NCBI GenBank assembly: GCA_958296045.1
Contig: CATQHT010000003.1
Location: 569,246-633,245, forward strand
Direction: 5' to 3'
From: Rhodothermales bacterium
Lineage (GTDB): Bacteria > Bacteroidota > Rhodothermia > Rhodothermales > Bin80
DNA: 64,000 nt
Below the pieces are notes generated by a model. It saw nothing but the letters and a program-made list of their open reading frames with translations. It did no database searches and was not told the origin of the DNA. The position numbers and the translations under genes were made by a program. How positions within the stretch are numbered: position 1 is the first letter of the stretch; each line of letters begins with the position of its first letter. Of the stretch, positions 51,337 to 61,251 are shown one piece after another.

Positions 51337-54300
51337 TCAGTGCGTGGGCAGAATCATATGCGAGGTAAACTGCCCCCAGGTGATCTTGCCGGCGCGTAAC
51401 CAGTGTATGCCGGCACCGACTACGGTCTTGCCCTGGGCGGAAAGCACATGGATATAGGCATCAAGTTGAGCACAATGCTTCCTGAATTCTTGCTCGGGAT
51501 TCAAGGCTTTCTTCGACTTGTACTTGTGGTCCAGAATCCAGACGCCTTCCGCAGTCTCTACGATTACATCTGCGATACCGGACACAATAGTTCCATTGCT
51601 CTTTGAACCAAGGAGAGGCCACTCATGCAGCACACGTACGGGATTAAGCCGCGAAGCTAACCAGCCCTCGAACTGCGTTACTTGCTCCTTGATGGCTGTC
51701 CGCGCAGCCGTACTTGGCAAGTGATTGGACCAAGCCTCAATTGAATCGGCCAGGTCGGGGCATTGTCCAAGCACCTCGAAGCAGCGATGCAAAAACATAC
51801 CCAGCGCGTTCGGTCCCACCTCGTTAAGTGTGGCATGATCACCCCAGGGAAGTCGCAGCTCTTGCCCAAACGAGACGGTGCGAACCGGCAGATCGGCATA
51901 GGCCTTGTCTGCGTCGGTTTGTGCACCGGTGACTTCGTCAAAAGCGGTTTCGGAATCGGTGTCCAAGTCTGACGGGTAGACTGCCTCCGCGATCAAGTCC
52001 TTGGGTGCGATCCCAGGCACGGAGGCACGGCGGCCAACGTCGGGAAGCAGGGGCGTGGGCGCACAATCGCCAGCCAGCTCCTCGTCGGGCAGCGCTGCAC
52101 CGCCCTCAGTGACATGGCATGTGAAGGGCACGCCAGCGATAGTAAATTCCTGTTGTGCGGAATCGAACGAGCACATCCGGTTGCGCAATAGCGACCAGCA
52201 CGTTTGTGTTTTGGCCCGGCTCTTCGCCAAGTAGCCGGGCCACTCAATAATCAGCTTGTTTCGGGGGCGGCTCAGCACTACGTACAGCAGGCGCAGCGTC
52301 GTCTTGTGCTCAGCAGCATCGAGATACGCCTGCGCCTTCTCGTTTTTCGTTCCAGAAGTGTATTTGGGGCTCAACCGAATCTCCGCCGCGCTTAGAATTT
52401 CTGAAAGCTCGTCAAACGAGGCGTACTCGATGCCTAGATCCGGCAATCGTCCGCCTACAGCTTTCTGAAGCCCCGCGGCTACGACGACGGGCCACTCGAG
52501 CCCTTTGGCCTTGTGCCAGGTGGACAACACGATAGCATCTTGCTCAATCACTTTTTTCTCTGGCTGCTGATCCTCCCGCTGCGCGCGTGCACGCAGCCAA
52601 GACACGAAGGTAGAGACGCCGGATCCATGAAGTCCCGCATGCGCCAGCGCCACGGGTTCAGCATTTGCGAAATCGCGAGCGAGCGACAAGAGGTGAACTA
52701 GGTTGGCCCGATGCTGCTCGCTGTCTGGCCACACCATGATCCGATCAAACAGCGCCAATCGCTGCAGCACACGACCAACCAGCGTGTGGACCGATAACGA
52801 CTCAACGGTTGTTCTGGCGCTACCGCCATCACTCCCACGAACTTCTTCGCGCAAGTGGTCGAGGTCCTTCAGAATGGCGTCATTAATGCGGGGCGGACCC
52901 TCGTGGTTCTCGATCAGCTGAACCAGCGCATCAGACAGCGTATTCTCGCCAAGCTCTGTGGCTACCAGATACAACGCTGCATGCCGATCCGCGGGATTGG
53001 CAAGGTAGGTCAGTGCCTGCAGGACGATCTGAACAGGGCGTGATGCAAGCCAGCCGTCTTCCTGGTAATTGACCCGCATTCCAAGCTGTCGGAAGACAGT
53101 GGCATATTCGTTCAATATAGCGTGCGTTGGGCACAGTACCGCGATATCGTTTTTTCGCAGGCCGCGGTCCTTCTCGGTGCTGCGGTCCTCAATGCGAAGC
53201 GTCTTGTCTGAAAGCAGCTCCTTAATACGATTGCCAATCGCCCACGCACGAACGCGGTGCAGGTGTTTCTTGGGGCGGGTAGGGAAGTGAATTATCTCCA
53301 GCGGCGGCAATGAACCGGGTTTCGCCTGGGGGCAAAGCTTATCGTATTCCTTTTCAAAGAGCACGCTCCCAAACGCATTAATGATGGCCATCAGATCGGG
53401 CTGCGACCGCCAGTTTTTGCGGAGCGAGTTCGCGCCATTTTGTGAAGCTAACGCCTGAAAGAGCCGCGGATCAGCCCCCTGAAAGCCCATGATGGCCTGC
53501 TTCAGATCACCGACCACCAGCGTTTTCGGAACACCGGCATCCTTGAGTGCCCACAGCAGTGCGAATTGCAGCGGGTTTGTGTCCTGAAACTCATCCACCA
53601 CCAGGCAATCAATGCGCCAGGCCAGCGTGTTGCGGACGTCTTCTCGCGTGCGCAAAAGGTGCTCTGCCCGCGCGTTCATATCCATGTAATCCACAAGACC
53701 CGCGGAAGCCTTCAGCTCCTCGTAGCCCCCCTTGATGTCGTTTGCTGTGGTTACCAGCGCGCGCCCAAGCGCAATTGACTGTTCCAACGGGCCGGGGTGG
53801 GCGTCCAAGCCGCAGGCCGCACTCTTGACACGGTCAGCCAAGACAATGTACTCTGGTGGTAGCGGCAGCTTTTTCGTACTTGTCGTCCGAAGCTCCTGAA
53901 GCTCCTGCCAAAGCGTCCAGTTACGCTTCAGTGCATCCTTACCAAGTGCTTTCTTGAGATTGCGATAGTCGCGTCTGAATGCCTTGTCTAGACCCTTGCC
54001 GAGACTCTTGGCGTCAAACAAGTCAACGCATGAATGTGGGAACGCATTCAACAACGTGCGAATGCTGCCCTTGAGTGCCCGCTCCAGCGAGGCAGGGTTT
54101 CCCGTGTCCCCGTAGTCTTTGGTTAAGCGCTGTGTCATGGCCACGACCAGTTGCTTCACGCGCTTCTCGTCCGTGACTCCCATCTGCCTGAGCAGCTTAA
54201 GCATGGTCAGCAGGTCGTCCCGGAGTCGCTCGGCCGCTCCACGCCCGCGGCCGCGGCCAGCGATCCAGCGATAGGTGTATCCATAGCCTGCCAGATCGTG

Positions 54301-54681
54301 CACGATGGGATCCACCGCGGTTGACTGCACGAGTGCGCGGCGAATCAGCGCGCTTTCCTCGTCTTGATTGAGCAGGCGCGGATGCGGAGAGTTTTCCGCC
54401 TCGAAGGCAAACTCTGTAAGCAATCGCAGCCCGAAGGCGTGGATTGTAGAGATGTAAGCCTGAGACAAATCCATGGCGTCCTTTAGCCGATAATCCTTCA
54501 GAAGTCTGGCAGTGATTCTTTCGCGCAGCTCCGAAGCGGCCGCTTCCGTGAAGGTGACCGCCAACACGCGGTCTGGACTGACAGAGCCCTCCGCAATCCA
54601 TTCACATAGCGTCTGCTGAATGGTGTAGGTCTTGCCGGACCCGGCACCCGCGCGATATATGGTGTGCGCTCCCTGGTTCAT
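51337..54681 (-). CDS. UvrD/Rep-type helicase with C-terminal PD-(D/E)XK nuclease (AddA/RecB-like)
   Basis: A 1114-residue superfamily 1 helicase. Motif I is YRAGAGSGKTYTIQ (10-23), motif Ia VLAVTFTEAAASELRERI, motif II VVDEFQDTNPLQFALLW, motif III ALVVGDLKQAIMGFQGAD in the form LVVGDLKQA, and motifs V/VI in LSTWHKAKGLEWPVVVAAG and LLYVVLSRPRNKL. The end carries the nuclease core SGIADVIVE and WILDHKYKSK (near 1050) with QLDAY. This is the layout of AddA or RecB. It is coupled to the upstream gene by an ATGA overlap. A house-keeping recombination enzyme and an anti-phage exonuclease are both possible; the adjacent defence-like genes favour neither. Confidence 0.87.
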   Translation of the reverse strand: MNQGAHTIYRAGAGSGKTYTIQQTLCEWIAEGSVSPDRVLAVTFTEAAASELRERITARLLKDYRLKDAMDLSQAYISTIHAFGLRLLTEFAFEAENSPHPRLLNQDEESALIRRALVQSTAVDPIVHDLAGYGYTYRWIAGRGRGRGAAERLRDDLLTMLKLLRQMGVTDEKRVKQLVVAMTQRLTKDYGDTGNPASLERALKGSIRTLLNAFPHSCVDLFDAKSLGKGLDKAFRRDYRNLKKALGKDALKRNWTLWQELQELRTTSTKKLPLPPEYIVLADRVKSAACGLDAHPGPLEQSIALGRALVTTANDIKGGYEELKASAGLVDYMDMNARAEHLLRTREDVRNTLAWRIDCLVVDEFQDTNPLQFALLWALKDAGVPKTLVVGDLKQAIMGFQGADPRLFQALASQNGANSLRKNWRSQPDLMAIINAFGSVLFEKEYDKLCPQAKPGSLPPLEIIHFPTRPKKHLHRVRAWAIGNRIKELLSDKTLRIEDRSTEKDRGLRKNDIAVLCPTHAILNEYATVFRQLGMRVNYQEDGWLASRPVQIVLQALTYLANPADRHAALYLVATELGENTLSDALVQLIENHEGPPRINDAILKDLDHLREEVRGSDGGSARTTVESLSVHTLVGRVLQRLALFDRIMVWPDSEQHRANLVHLLSLARDFANAEPVALAHAGLHGSGVSTFVSWLRARAQREDQQPEKKVIEQDAIVLSTWHKAKGLEWPVVVAAGLQKAVGGRLPDLGIEYASFDELSEILSAAEIRLSPKYTSGTKNEKAQAYLDAAEHKTTLRLLYVVLSRPRNKLIIEWPGYLAKSRAKTQTCWSLLRNRMCSFDSAQQEFTIAGVPFTCHVTEGGAALPDEELAGDCAPTPLLPDVGRRASVPGIAPKDLIAEAVYPSDLDTDSETAFDEVTGAQTDADKAYADLPVRTVSFGQELRLPWGDHATLNEVGPNALGMFLHRCFEVLGQCPDLADSIEAWSNHLPSTAARTAIKEQVTQFEGWLASRLNPVRVLHEWPLLGSKSNGTIVSGIADVIVETAEGVWILDHKYKSKKALNPEQEFRKHCAQLDAYIHVLSAQGKTVVGAGIHWLRAGKITWGQFTSHMILPTH

Positions 54682-57413
54682 CCGTCGCCGTCTGGGTCGG
54701 TAAAGTCGCTGTGTGGGCACGTAAACAACTCGATTAGCGGACTAGCATCCAGCGCGTACAGGCTGACACCGCGCTTCTTGAAGATTTCCCTGTCTGCTTC
54801 AGTATTGAGCGGCACAGTACCGGTACGCAGCTTATCGAGGTGATCGCGCACGCAAGCCGTGGCCTGCGCACTGACATCGTTTTGCAGCGCATACCAGTTC
54901 GGGATGTCCTTGGTGCTGGGCGCATCGGTCAGCAAAACCTGATCTCGCAAGGTGAAATAAGCAATGTGAGTACTCTTGGGCTGGCCCCTAAAATCCAGGC
55001 GGGCCAAGTCGTGATATATACTGGCCTGAAGCTCGAAACCTTGTTTCATCTGATCGATTCGTTTCTTCGAGCTGGACCACTTGTAGTCCACCACGAATCG
55101 CTGATCGTGGCCGACATCAAAATAAACGTCTGCCTTTCCGCGCACGGGAATGTTTTCCCAGTCTGCGCCGGAGGATGAGCCCAGCCATTGCTCTTTCTTG
55201 AAAGCGCGCGCACCGATTGCAATCAGAATGTTTTGCCACTCCCTAACGGCGTCTACCAGTTGCTTTGTCAGATTCATCCGCTCGATGCGCCAGAGCCCCC
55301 CTTGGATGTGCCAGCCGTGCTTAGCCGCTGCTTCCTTCAGGTGCTTAGCCGCACTGGCAGCCAATTCGTCTGGGCTGAATTGCAAAAACTCCTCGTCCAC
55401 CATGTTCTGCAGCACGCTATGGACAAGCGATCCAGCTAGGAGCGGACCCACGGACTCGAGTTCCCATTCCTGCGGCAAGGCGTTAAGCCGGTAAAGGAGC
55501 CATGCGAGGGGCGAAACCAGCATGCGTTCCAGGCTGGAGGGCGATTCAATGCGCAATTCTCCTGGAGTGTCGAACGCATGCAGGAGATTGATACTGCGTC
55601 CCAATTCAATGCGAGGAACTTGGGGGGTTAGTACGCGCGGTGGCGACGCTTTCATGATGCTGGCCGTTGCCAGGTGACGGATGCGGCCACGTGTATCAGC
55701 GTTGTCTAGGTCTACGACGAGCGAAGCTTCTTCTGGATTTACAATGAGGCGTTTCATGAACGCCGTGCTGTCTGATTGACCCGCCAGATCACCATTGGAA
55801 TCTCTGTGCGGAATGAAGAAGGTGACCGCCTTGTGCACAGCGCCAAGTTGCCTGCGGAGCCGCCTACGTGCGCTTACCATGCGTTCCGACGGCGTCGGCA
55901 TCTTCAGCCCGTGCAGCTGCTCTATGGCGAGCAGCTCTTCTTCGAAAAATACAGAGGACCTGCCCGCGGCCTTGGGATAGCGCGACTCGTCAAAGCCCAA
56001 CGCCAAAAGGTGATTCACGTCGCGCCACGGCTCCTGGCGTTCGCGCCAGATGGTGATGCCTTCGATGGTATGCGTTGCGGAACCCAATCGGCCAACAGCA
56101 TCTGCTGAAGGTGCTGCCACTCGCTGTAAGAGGGCCCAGTCCAGTTCAGGCATGGTCTCCAGGACCCGCTTCACCTCCCCGAGCATGAGACGTGCACGGG
56201 TCCTGTGCCTGGGTAGCGCGCTGCTGTTTTTCAGCAACTCGCCAAGCGAGTCCAGGGCGGCCTCTAGCGACGCGCACGCCTCATCTTCACCTTCTACCAG
56301 TGCCGCCAGCTGCTTCACAGCAGGGCCTTTGTCCTCCGCTGCCTTCGTTGCGCGCTCGCCATCCATGACCCGCTGAGCAATGATGGCCCTAGTCTCCATT
56401 GACTCAGGCATCAGGGGCGACGACAGCACGACGGCCTTGGCCATGGCCGGACCATAGGGCTGCCGGCAGTACAGAAAGTGAAAAACCAACTCGGCACCAA
56501 TATCGCGCGGTTGATCTGTGCCTGGCAGCCCGGACAGCGCAAAGCCGGCGCGCCCGAAGGCGTCGCCAACCGCCAGCGCGTATTCAGGGTCATCCGGCAG
56601 GAGCACCCCTAAGTCGGCGGGTATCCAGTCAGGGTGGGCACGGAGAAGCTGCTGTGCCATGCCAGCCGCAATTTCAGCTTCCTGGTAGTAGTCTCGCACG
56701 CGTACCCACTGCGTCGTGGCGTCCGCAGGAACGGTAACCCTGGCATCTTCACAAAAGAGGTGCGTCTGCAGCGCATGGAGTGCGGTTTCTGGACGCGCGC
56801 GCGGCGATGCGCGCAGGCTTGTTTCCAGCTCGCGCAGCAACGCAATGTTATGAGCGTTGCCTGCGTCATTGTTGAGTTTACGTATAAGGGCCCCATACCA
56901 GCGCGAGGTTGATGGTAGACCTTCGATGTGGTATACCAACATCCGCGTCGCCGATGCAGGCGCGCGGGCGTTTAGCAGGCGGCGAACCATATCCAGCTCG
57001 CCCGGGAGTCGTTCGTCCAAGGCATGGTACAGCCGAAGCAGATCTTGCAGGCGCGTTTGGAATCGCCTGGGCCGTGCGCTGCTATGATGCAGGCGAAGGG
57101 GCTTGCGTGGATCTGACGCTGAAACCAGTTTGCAAAGCGCATCCCTGATGGCATCGACGGTTTCGGTGGGCGCTACCTTGAAGCTCTCGCTCCAAAATGC
57201 ATCTTCCAGGTTCCCTACCGCTTCCGCAAATTCATCATAGGAGACGGCACCTGTTCTGGCCACGAAGTACCTGGCCGCGGCGCTTTCCCATAGTTGATCC
57301 CGAATGCCGACGATCACGCCGGAGCGTGCACCCGTCGTAGCCAGATGCCTGCGCACGCGCCGGGCCGCGTCAGCATCTGGCACTAGAAGGAAATGAATGG
57401 GAGGCGATTGCAT
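54678..57413 (-). CDS. AddB-like PD-(D/E)XK nuclease family protein
   Basis: A 911-residue partner of the preceding helicase. The N-terminal two thirds resemble inactivated helicase domains as in AddB (LGVLLPDDPEYALAVGDAF, LLALGFDESRYP, RRLRRQLGAVHKAVTFF). The C-terminal domain starts near ESPSSLERMLVSPLAWLLYR and has the nuclease core RGKADVYFD and VVDYKWSSSK (near 761), then ELQASIYHDL. I do not see the four-cysteine iron-sulfur arrangement of Firmicutes AddB. ATG 57413 is chosen; a TTG at 57425 lies upstream. Together the pair would resect or degrade double-stranded DNA ends. Confidence 0.82.
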   Translation of the reverse strand: MQSPPIHFLLVPDADAARRVRRHLATTGARSGVIVGIRDQLWESAAARYFVARTGAVSYDEFAEAVGNLEDAFWSESFKVAPTETVDAIRDALCKLVSASDPRKPLRLHHSSARPRRFQTRLQDLLRLYHALDERLPGELDMVRRLLNARAPASATRMLVYHIEGLPSTSRWYGALIRKLNNDAGNAHNIALLRELETSLRASPRARPETALHALQTHLFCEDARVTVPADATTQWVRVRDYYQEAEIAAGMAQQLLRAHPDWIPADLGVLLPDDPEYALAVGDAFGRAGFALSGLPGTDQPRDIGAELVFHFLYCRQPYGPAMAKAVVLSSPLMPESMETRAIIAQRVMDGERATKAAEDKGPAVKQLAALVEGEDEACASLEAALDSLGELLKNSSALPRHRTRARLMLGEVKRVLETMPELDWALLQRVAAPSADAVGRLGSATHTIEGITIWRERQEPWRDVNHLLALGFDESRYPKAAGRSSVFFEEELLAIEQLHGLKMPTPSERMVSARRRLRRQLGAVHKAVTFFIPHRDSNGDLAGQSDSTAFMKRLIVNPEEASLVVDLDNADTRGRIRHLATASIMKASPPRVLTPQVPRIELGRSINLLHAFDTPGELRIESPSSLERMLVSPLAWLLYRLNALPQEWELESVGPLLAGSLVHSVLQNMVDEEFLQFSPDELAASAAKHLKEAAAKHGWHIQGGLWRIERMNLTKQLVDAVREWQNILIAIGARAFKKEQWLGSSSGADWENIPVRGKADVYFDVGHDQRFVVDYKWSSSKKRIDQMKQGFELQASIYHDLARLDFRGQPKSTHIAYFTLRDQVLLTDAPSTKDIPNWYALQNDVSAQATACVRDHLDKLRTGTVPLNTEADREIFKKRGVSLYALDASPLIELFTCPHSDFTDPDGDG

Positions 57414-57925
57414 ATGCTGTGTCAAAACAGACGAATCTTTTTTCAGCGCGCGTTACCTGAGCTGTTGAACAGCTTCCCATCATCGTACGTTCGCCGCTTT
57501 TCCGTGCCGCCAGGAAGTATACGAACGGCCTCGGCGCGCATTTCCATATGATGTCATCGATAAGTGCCGCGGTTGCTTTCATGTTACGCCAACAGAGTTC
57601 GTTCCAAGGCGTGCGGACGGGTGATGCGACGCGAAAAGCCGTAGAATTGGTTAACACTGGCCGTAGTCACGCCACCGGGCGCCTCAGTTTCCTCGAAAGC
57701 GAATGGGCAGGGGGCTTCGGCGGCCGCAGCAGTTGAAAGCTCCTGAAGCGAAGTTGACTGCCAGGCACTTGCCGGAGGCCCTGGCATTCGTCACAGGTCG
57801 GAAAGCCCTTGAAATGACGTTGACTGGCTGACACTGATGCACGGCAACACAGGCTTGGTATGGCCCGCTCGGGCCCAGACTCGCACCCAGCGTACACAAT
57901 CTAGAGACGGACACAGCGTCTTCGC
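57414..57925. other. Gene-poor stretch
   Basis: About 510 bases between the AddB-like gene and the AlbA_2 pseudogene. Short open frames on both strands look like no family. It probably contains the AddB-like promoter near 57430-57500, but no clear motif was found. Confidence 0.4.
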
Positions 57926-59166
57926 CTATCGCGGCAGTCTCGCTGCGTGTATCGTGAGCAGAACCTCTGCATCGTCGATTGCCCGGTACTCTGGCCGCAG
58001 ACCGGATAGCTCCCGACTCTTGCGGAAGATGATGGACACGCCGTCACCCCGCTTCTCCATCAAGTACTGCCGAGAGATATCACCTGCTGGATCCTCTACA
58101 CTGCACTTCGCCAACAGCGTAGTCAGCAATTCATTGCGAGTTGATTGGCGGAGCTCAAGCGAGTCTACAGTGACGGAGTTCGGCAGCGGGTCAGGCGAGT
58201 AGGGTTCCAGCCGATCCGCAAAAAGGAATAGGCGGATCTTGGATCCATACACGGCATAATCGCGGTGTGCCACCGCGTTCACGATAGCCTCAAAGACCGC
58301 GCGCAGGCTGAACTGCGGGACATCCACACGACCAGGGGCCTTACGGGCAGCCACTTGCATGTTCCACCGAACGAATACCATCGCCGCCGCGACCTGCTTG
58401 TCCAAAGATCCAGTGATAGCCTGAGCATCGATCTGGTAGTTGGAATCCTGACGGATACCCCGGTAACATACTGCCTGAACAAACGCACCGGGGAGCCACC
58501 GCTCAGGGCTCGACGAGCACATCAGGATTCCAGCGACCGTCGCGCGTGCTTGTCTGGACTCGTCCTCGGTTATGAGCTTCATTTTCTTGTACGTAACAAG
58601 ATCGTCAGCACCGGCTATAGAGAAACGCCGCCGCCGATTCAGCTTAAGATCTGCGAAAGTCGTCTCAGGCACTGCCTGTTCATCAAATGCGTACCGGCGC
58701 CCCTGGCTTCGCGGCTGCCCAAGGCGCAGAAGGTACTCCGTAGACATCTGGCGCACCGAGCTGCCTTGCCTGAAATGGTTCCGCCAGGACTCCTGTGTAA
58801 GAACAGGCCACGCGGGATTTCCACCTTGAGCAGGGCCCGCAGTCCACCGGTTGCGTCGGGCAGCTCCGCGCGGAGCGAAAAGAAAGGCAGCGGTGGCTCT
58901 ATGCTCTCGTTGCAGATTTCGAAGACGTACTGTTCGACCAAGTCGAGTCGCACAATCGGTATCCCTATGATGTTCCGCGTCTTGTCGTCCACGCCAAGTA
59001 CAAGGACACCGCCGCGCGAATTGGCGAAGGCCGCAAGCTCGTTCGCCAGTCTATTGCGGCTTGGCCCGAGCACTTTGCCCCCTTTGAACACTATACTCTT
59101 TAATTCGAGCGAACTATCCTCGTCCAGCTGTATCCTTCGAAGCAATTCTAGTGAGCTGTTAGACAT
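57926..59166 (-). pseudogene. AlbA_2 (Schlafen-type) ATP-binding protein, split by a frameshift
   Basis: The 5' part (from ATG 59166) carries an AlbA_2 domain: DSSLELKSIVFKGGKVLG, ELAAFANSRGGVLVLGVDD and VEIPRGLFLHRSPGG. Just after this the frame changes: codons in the next frame read RQGSSVRQMSTEYLLRLG and go on with a RecG-like ATP-binding part (FEAIVNAVAHRDYAVYGSKI, YLMEKRGDGVSIIF). The change lies near 58770-58785; adding one base restores the normal G-S-S-x-R-x-M motif. The product of the intact gene would have about 412 residues. These proteins occur in defence islands and as regulators. The gene overlaps the end of the TrlF-like remnant by 8 bases. Confidence 0.78.
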
Positions 59167-59671
59167 TTGTCATACCCACAGTGATGCGCTTGTACCGCTC
59201 CTTGAATGCGTCCAGCCCTCCCTCCATGACTTTGCAGATAGTCTCCCGCACCTTCCGGTCCTGGAGACTGCCTTCGCGCTCCTTCTGTGTCATTCCGCTT
59301 TGGGCGGCAAGCGCCACAACGAGTTCGGCATCGCCATTGACCACGATATTTGGGTTGTACGTTACCACAATGATCTGGCGATTCTGCTTCTCTTCGCGAA
59401 TCTGCCTGACGATCATATCGTGAATCAACCGGTTGTCAAGGTCATCCTCCGGCTGATCCAAAACGAGGGGTTCACTTCCATAGGAAAGCAGAAATGCCAA
59501 GAGCGCCGCGGTCTTCTGGCCTGGCGAGCCCGCACTGATAGGTCGAAAGTTCCTGCCACTGCCTTTCGGGCTGTACCGGACATCAAGGGAATCTTTGGGC
59601 CACCAGATATCGAGTCGATGTACAAGTCCGCTGGAGTGTGCGCGGTGCATGAACAGATATAGTTGCCGCAT
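59159..59671 (-). pseudogene. TrlF-like ATPase, C-terminal remnant
   Basis: A 170-residue frame holding the last part of an SMC/ABC-type ATPase: DIWWPKDSLDVRYSPKGSGR, the signature FRPISAGSPGQKTAALLAFL, Walker B LVLDQPEDDLDNRLIHD and the H-loop region IIVVTYNPNIVVNGDAEL. This matches the end of TrlF-family proteins, which normally have an N-terminal PHP-type and Walker A region of several hundred residues. These are missing: the frame ends at a stop just upstream and the DNA changes into an IS110 scrap. It cannot be functional by itself. Confidence 0.75.
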
Positions 59672-59783
59672 GATCCACCTGGCTCAGCGCCTTGACCTCA
59701 ATCTGCGCCCATCTGCGCCTTTTTTGGGTAGCACTGCCGCCGCAGGGGAGCGAGACAGGGGTTCGGAGCCAATTTGGGCTCTA

Positions 59784-59999
59784 TTGGATCATTTTGGCCT
59801 TCTTGAGATTCTTTGGCCGGTACTTTGTGAAGTCATTGCGCCATCGTCCATACCGCGTCGGTCGGGGAACCGTGACAAAACGGATCGGCGGGATGTCCAG
59901 CAGCTGGCCACTCTGTATGCAGCCGGACTGCTTCCGCCGGTTCATGTATCGGACGAAGAGCAGGAATCGGTGCGATTATTGAGGTCCCTACCGCGATAA
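59784..59999 (+). pseudogene. IS110-family transposase remnant
   Basis: The plus strand reads CEVIAPSSIPRRSGNRDKTD followed by RRDVQQLATLYAAGLLPPVH and VSDEEQESVRLLRS. This is the middle of the DEDD domain of IS110-type transposases, where KTDRRDA is the classic motif. Neither the start with the first Asp nor the C-terminal serine domain is present. It abuts the truncated TrlF-like gene, so an element of this type may have caused that deletion. Confidence 0.75.
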
Positions 60000-60153
60000 G
60001 CGTGGGATGACTACGGGGCGGAGTTGGCGGAGCAATGGGCCGCAATACGCATCATTATGCCATCCTCTGCCAAATGCCAACCTCTGCCAAAGTGTGCGCA
60101 CCTCGGGCATGCCCCGCCGGAGTATGTGACCGCTGCTGCCTGCGGGCCGTCCG

Positions 60154-61161
60154 GTGGGGGCACCGGTCCATGCCCAGCATCGTTTATCTGGCATTGCTCC
60201 CACTGATGTTTTGCAAACCCTGCTGACGGACAGTCCAGACGAAGCCGCGGCCCTCTTACGCCGCGGCCACCTCGTGGCCTTCCCCACCGAAACGGTCTAC
60301 GGCCTGGGCGCCGATGCCACGAATCCAGACGCCGTGTCTGCGATCTTTCGTGCCAAAGCGCGTCCCACAGATAATCCGCTTATTGTGCACTTAGCGCACG
60401 CTTCGGAGATTGCTAAAGTCGCATATCATGTCTCTCCATCAGCACGGGCGCTCATCCGCGCATTCTTTCCGGGACCTCTGACAGTGGTATTGCGCAAGCG
60501 TCCGTCGCTGCTTTCTACAGTTACCGCGCACCTGGGAACGGTAGCCGTGCGCGTTCCGGCGCACCCGATGGCCTCCCGGTTTCTGTCCGCCTGTGCCTGC
60601 CCGGTAGCTGCTCCGTCTGCGAATCGGTCTGGGCGCCCCAGTGCTACGACATGGGAAGCCGCGAGGGATGACCTTGATGGGCGGATCGCGGCCATCCTGC
60701 GCTGCGCACCCTCGATGGAAGGCATCGAATCCACCGTTGTTGACTGCTCGAGGCCAGAACCTGAGCTCTTGCGCGCTGGAGCAATCAGCCTGGAGGCAAT
60801 ACGGACCGTCGTGCCCAACATTGCAGTTGCCTCGGTTGCGCCGAATCACGCGGTGCGGAGCCCCGGGATGCGCTATCGGCACTATGCGCCCAGCGCACGG
60901 GTAGCGCTGGTCGACACCGCTAAGGAAGCGGTACCCCACCCGCTGCATGCCTACATCGGCCTAGAAAGGCCATCTTGCACAGATACGTTTGGCCTGTGTC
61001 ATCATGCTCTGGATGCTCCTGGTTACGGTCATGTGCTTTTCAGCTTCTTTCGGCAATGCGAAAAAGCGGGCATCCGAGCGATCTTCTGCCAGGCTGTGCC
61101 TGAGACGGGTATCGGGCGAGCGCTCATGGATCGGCTGCGGCGCGCTGCCGCTCCACAGTGA
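60154..61161 (+). CDS. L-threonylcarbamoyladenylate synthase (Sua5/YrdC family)
   Basis: A 335-residue two-domain Sua5. It makes threonylcarbamoyl-AMP from Thr, bicarbonate and ATP for the t6A37 modification of ANN-decoding tRNAs. YrdC domain motifs: HLVAFPTETVYGLGADATN (45 onwards), FRAKARPTDNPLIVHLAHA, FFPGPLTVVL, VAVRVPAHP and PVAAPSANRSGRPSAT. The linker SPGMRYRHYAPSARVALV is typical of Sua5, and the C-terminal Sua5 domain follows. The GTG at 60154 is the earliest start; a TTG at 60211 is possible. It marks the return to core genes after the accessory region. Confidence 0.93.
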   Translation: MGAPVHAQHRLSGIAPTDVLQTLLTDSPDEAAALLRRGHLVAFPTETVYGLGADATNPDAVSAIFRAKARPTDNPLIVHLAHASEIAKVAYHVSPSARALIRAFFPGPLTVVLRKRPSLLSTVTAHLGTVAVRVPAHPMASRFLSACACPVAAPSANRSGRPSATTWEAARDDLDGRIAAILRCAPSMEGIESTVVDCSRPEPELLRAGAISLEAIRTVVPNIAVASVAPNHAVRSPGMRYRHYAPSARVALVDTAKEAVPHPLHAYIGLERPSCTDTFGLCHHALDAPGYGHVLFSFFRQCEKAGIRAIFCQAVPETGIGRALMDRLRRAAAPQ

Positions 61162-61251
61162 CGCGCAACGTCCAGGAAGCTGTAGTGCGCAGCGTTGCTC
61201 AGATGGCGCCGATGCCGCAGGACGCATGCGGCTGCTCTGGAACTACTAGAC

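Noticed and set aside
58265-59662. 465-codon plus-strand frame across the AlbA_2 and TrlF-like genes
   Set aside because: It is antisense to two recognisable protein families and its product shows no domain.
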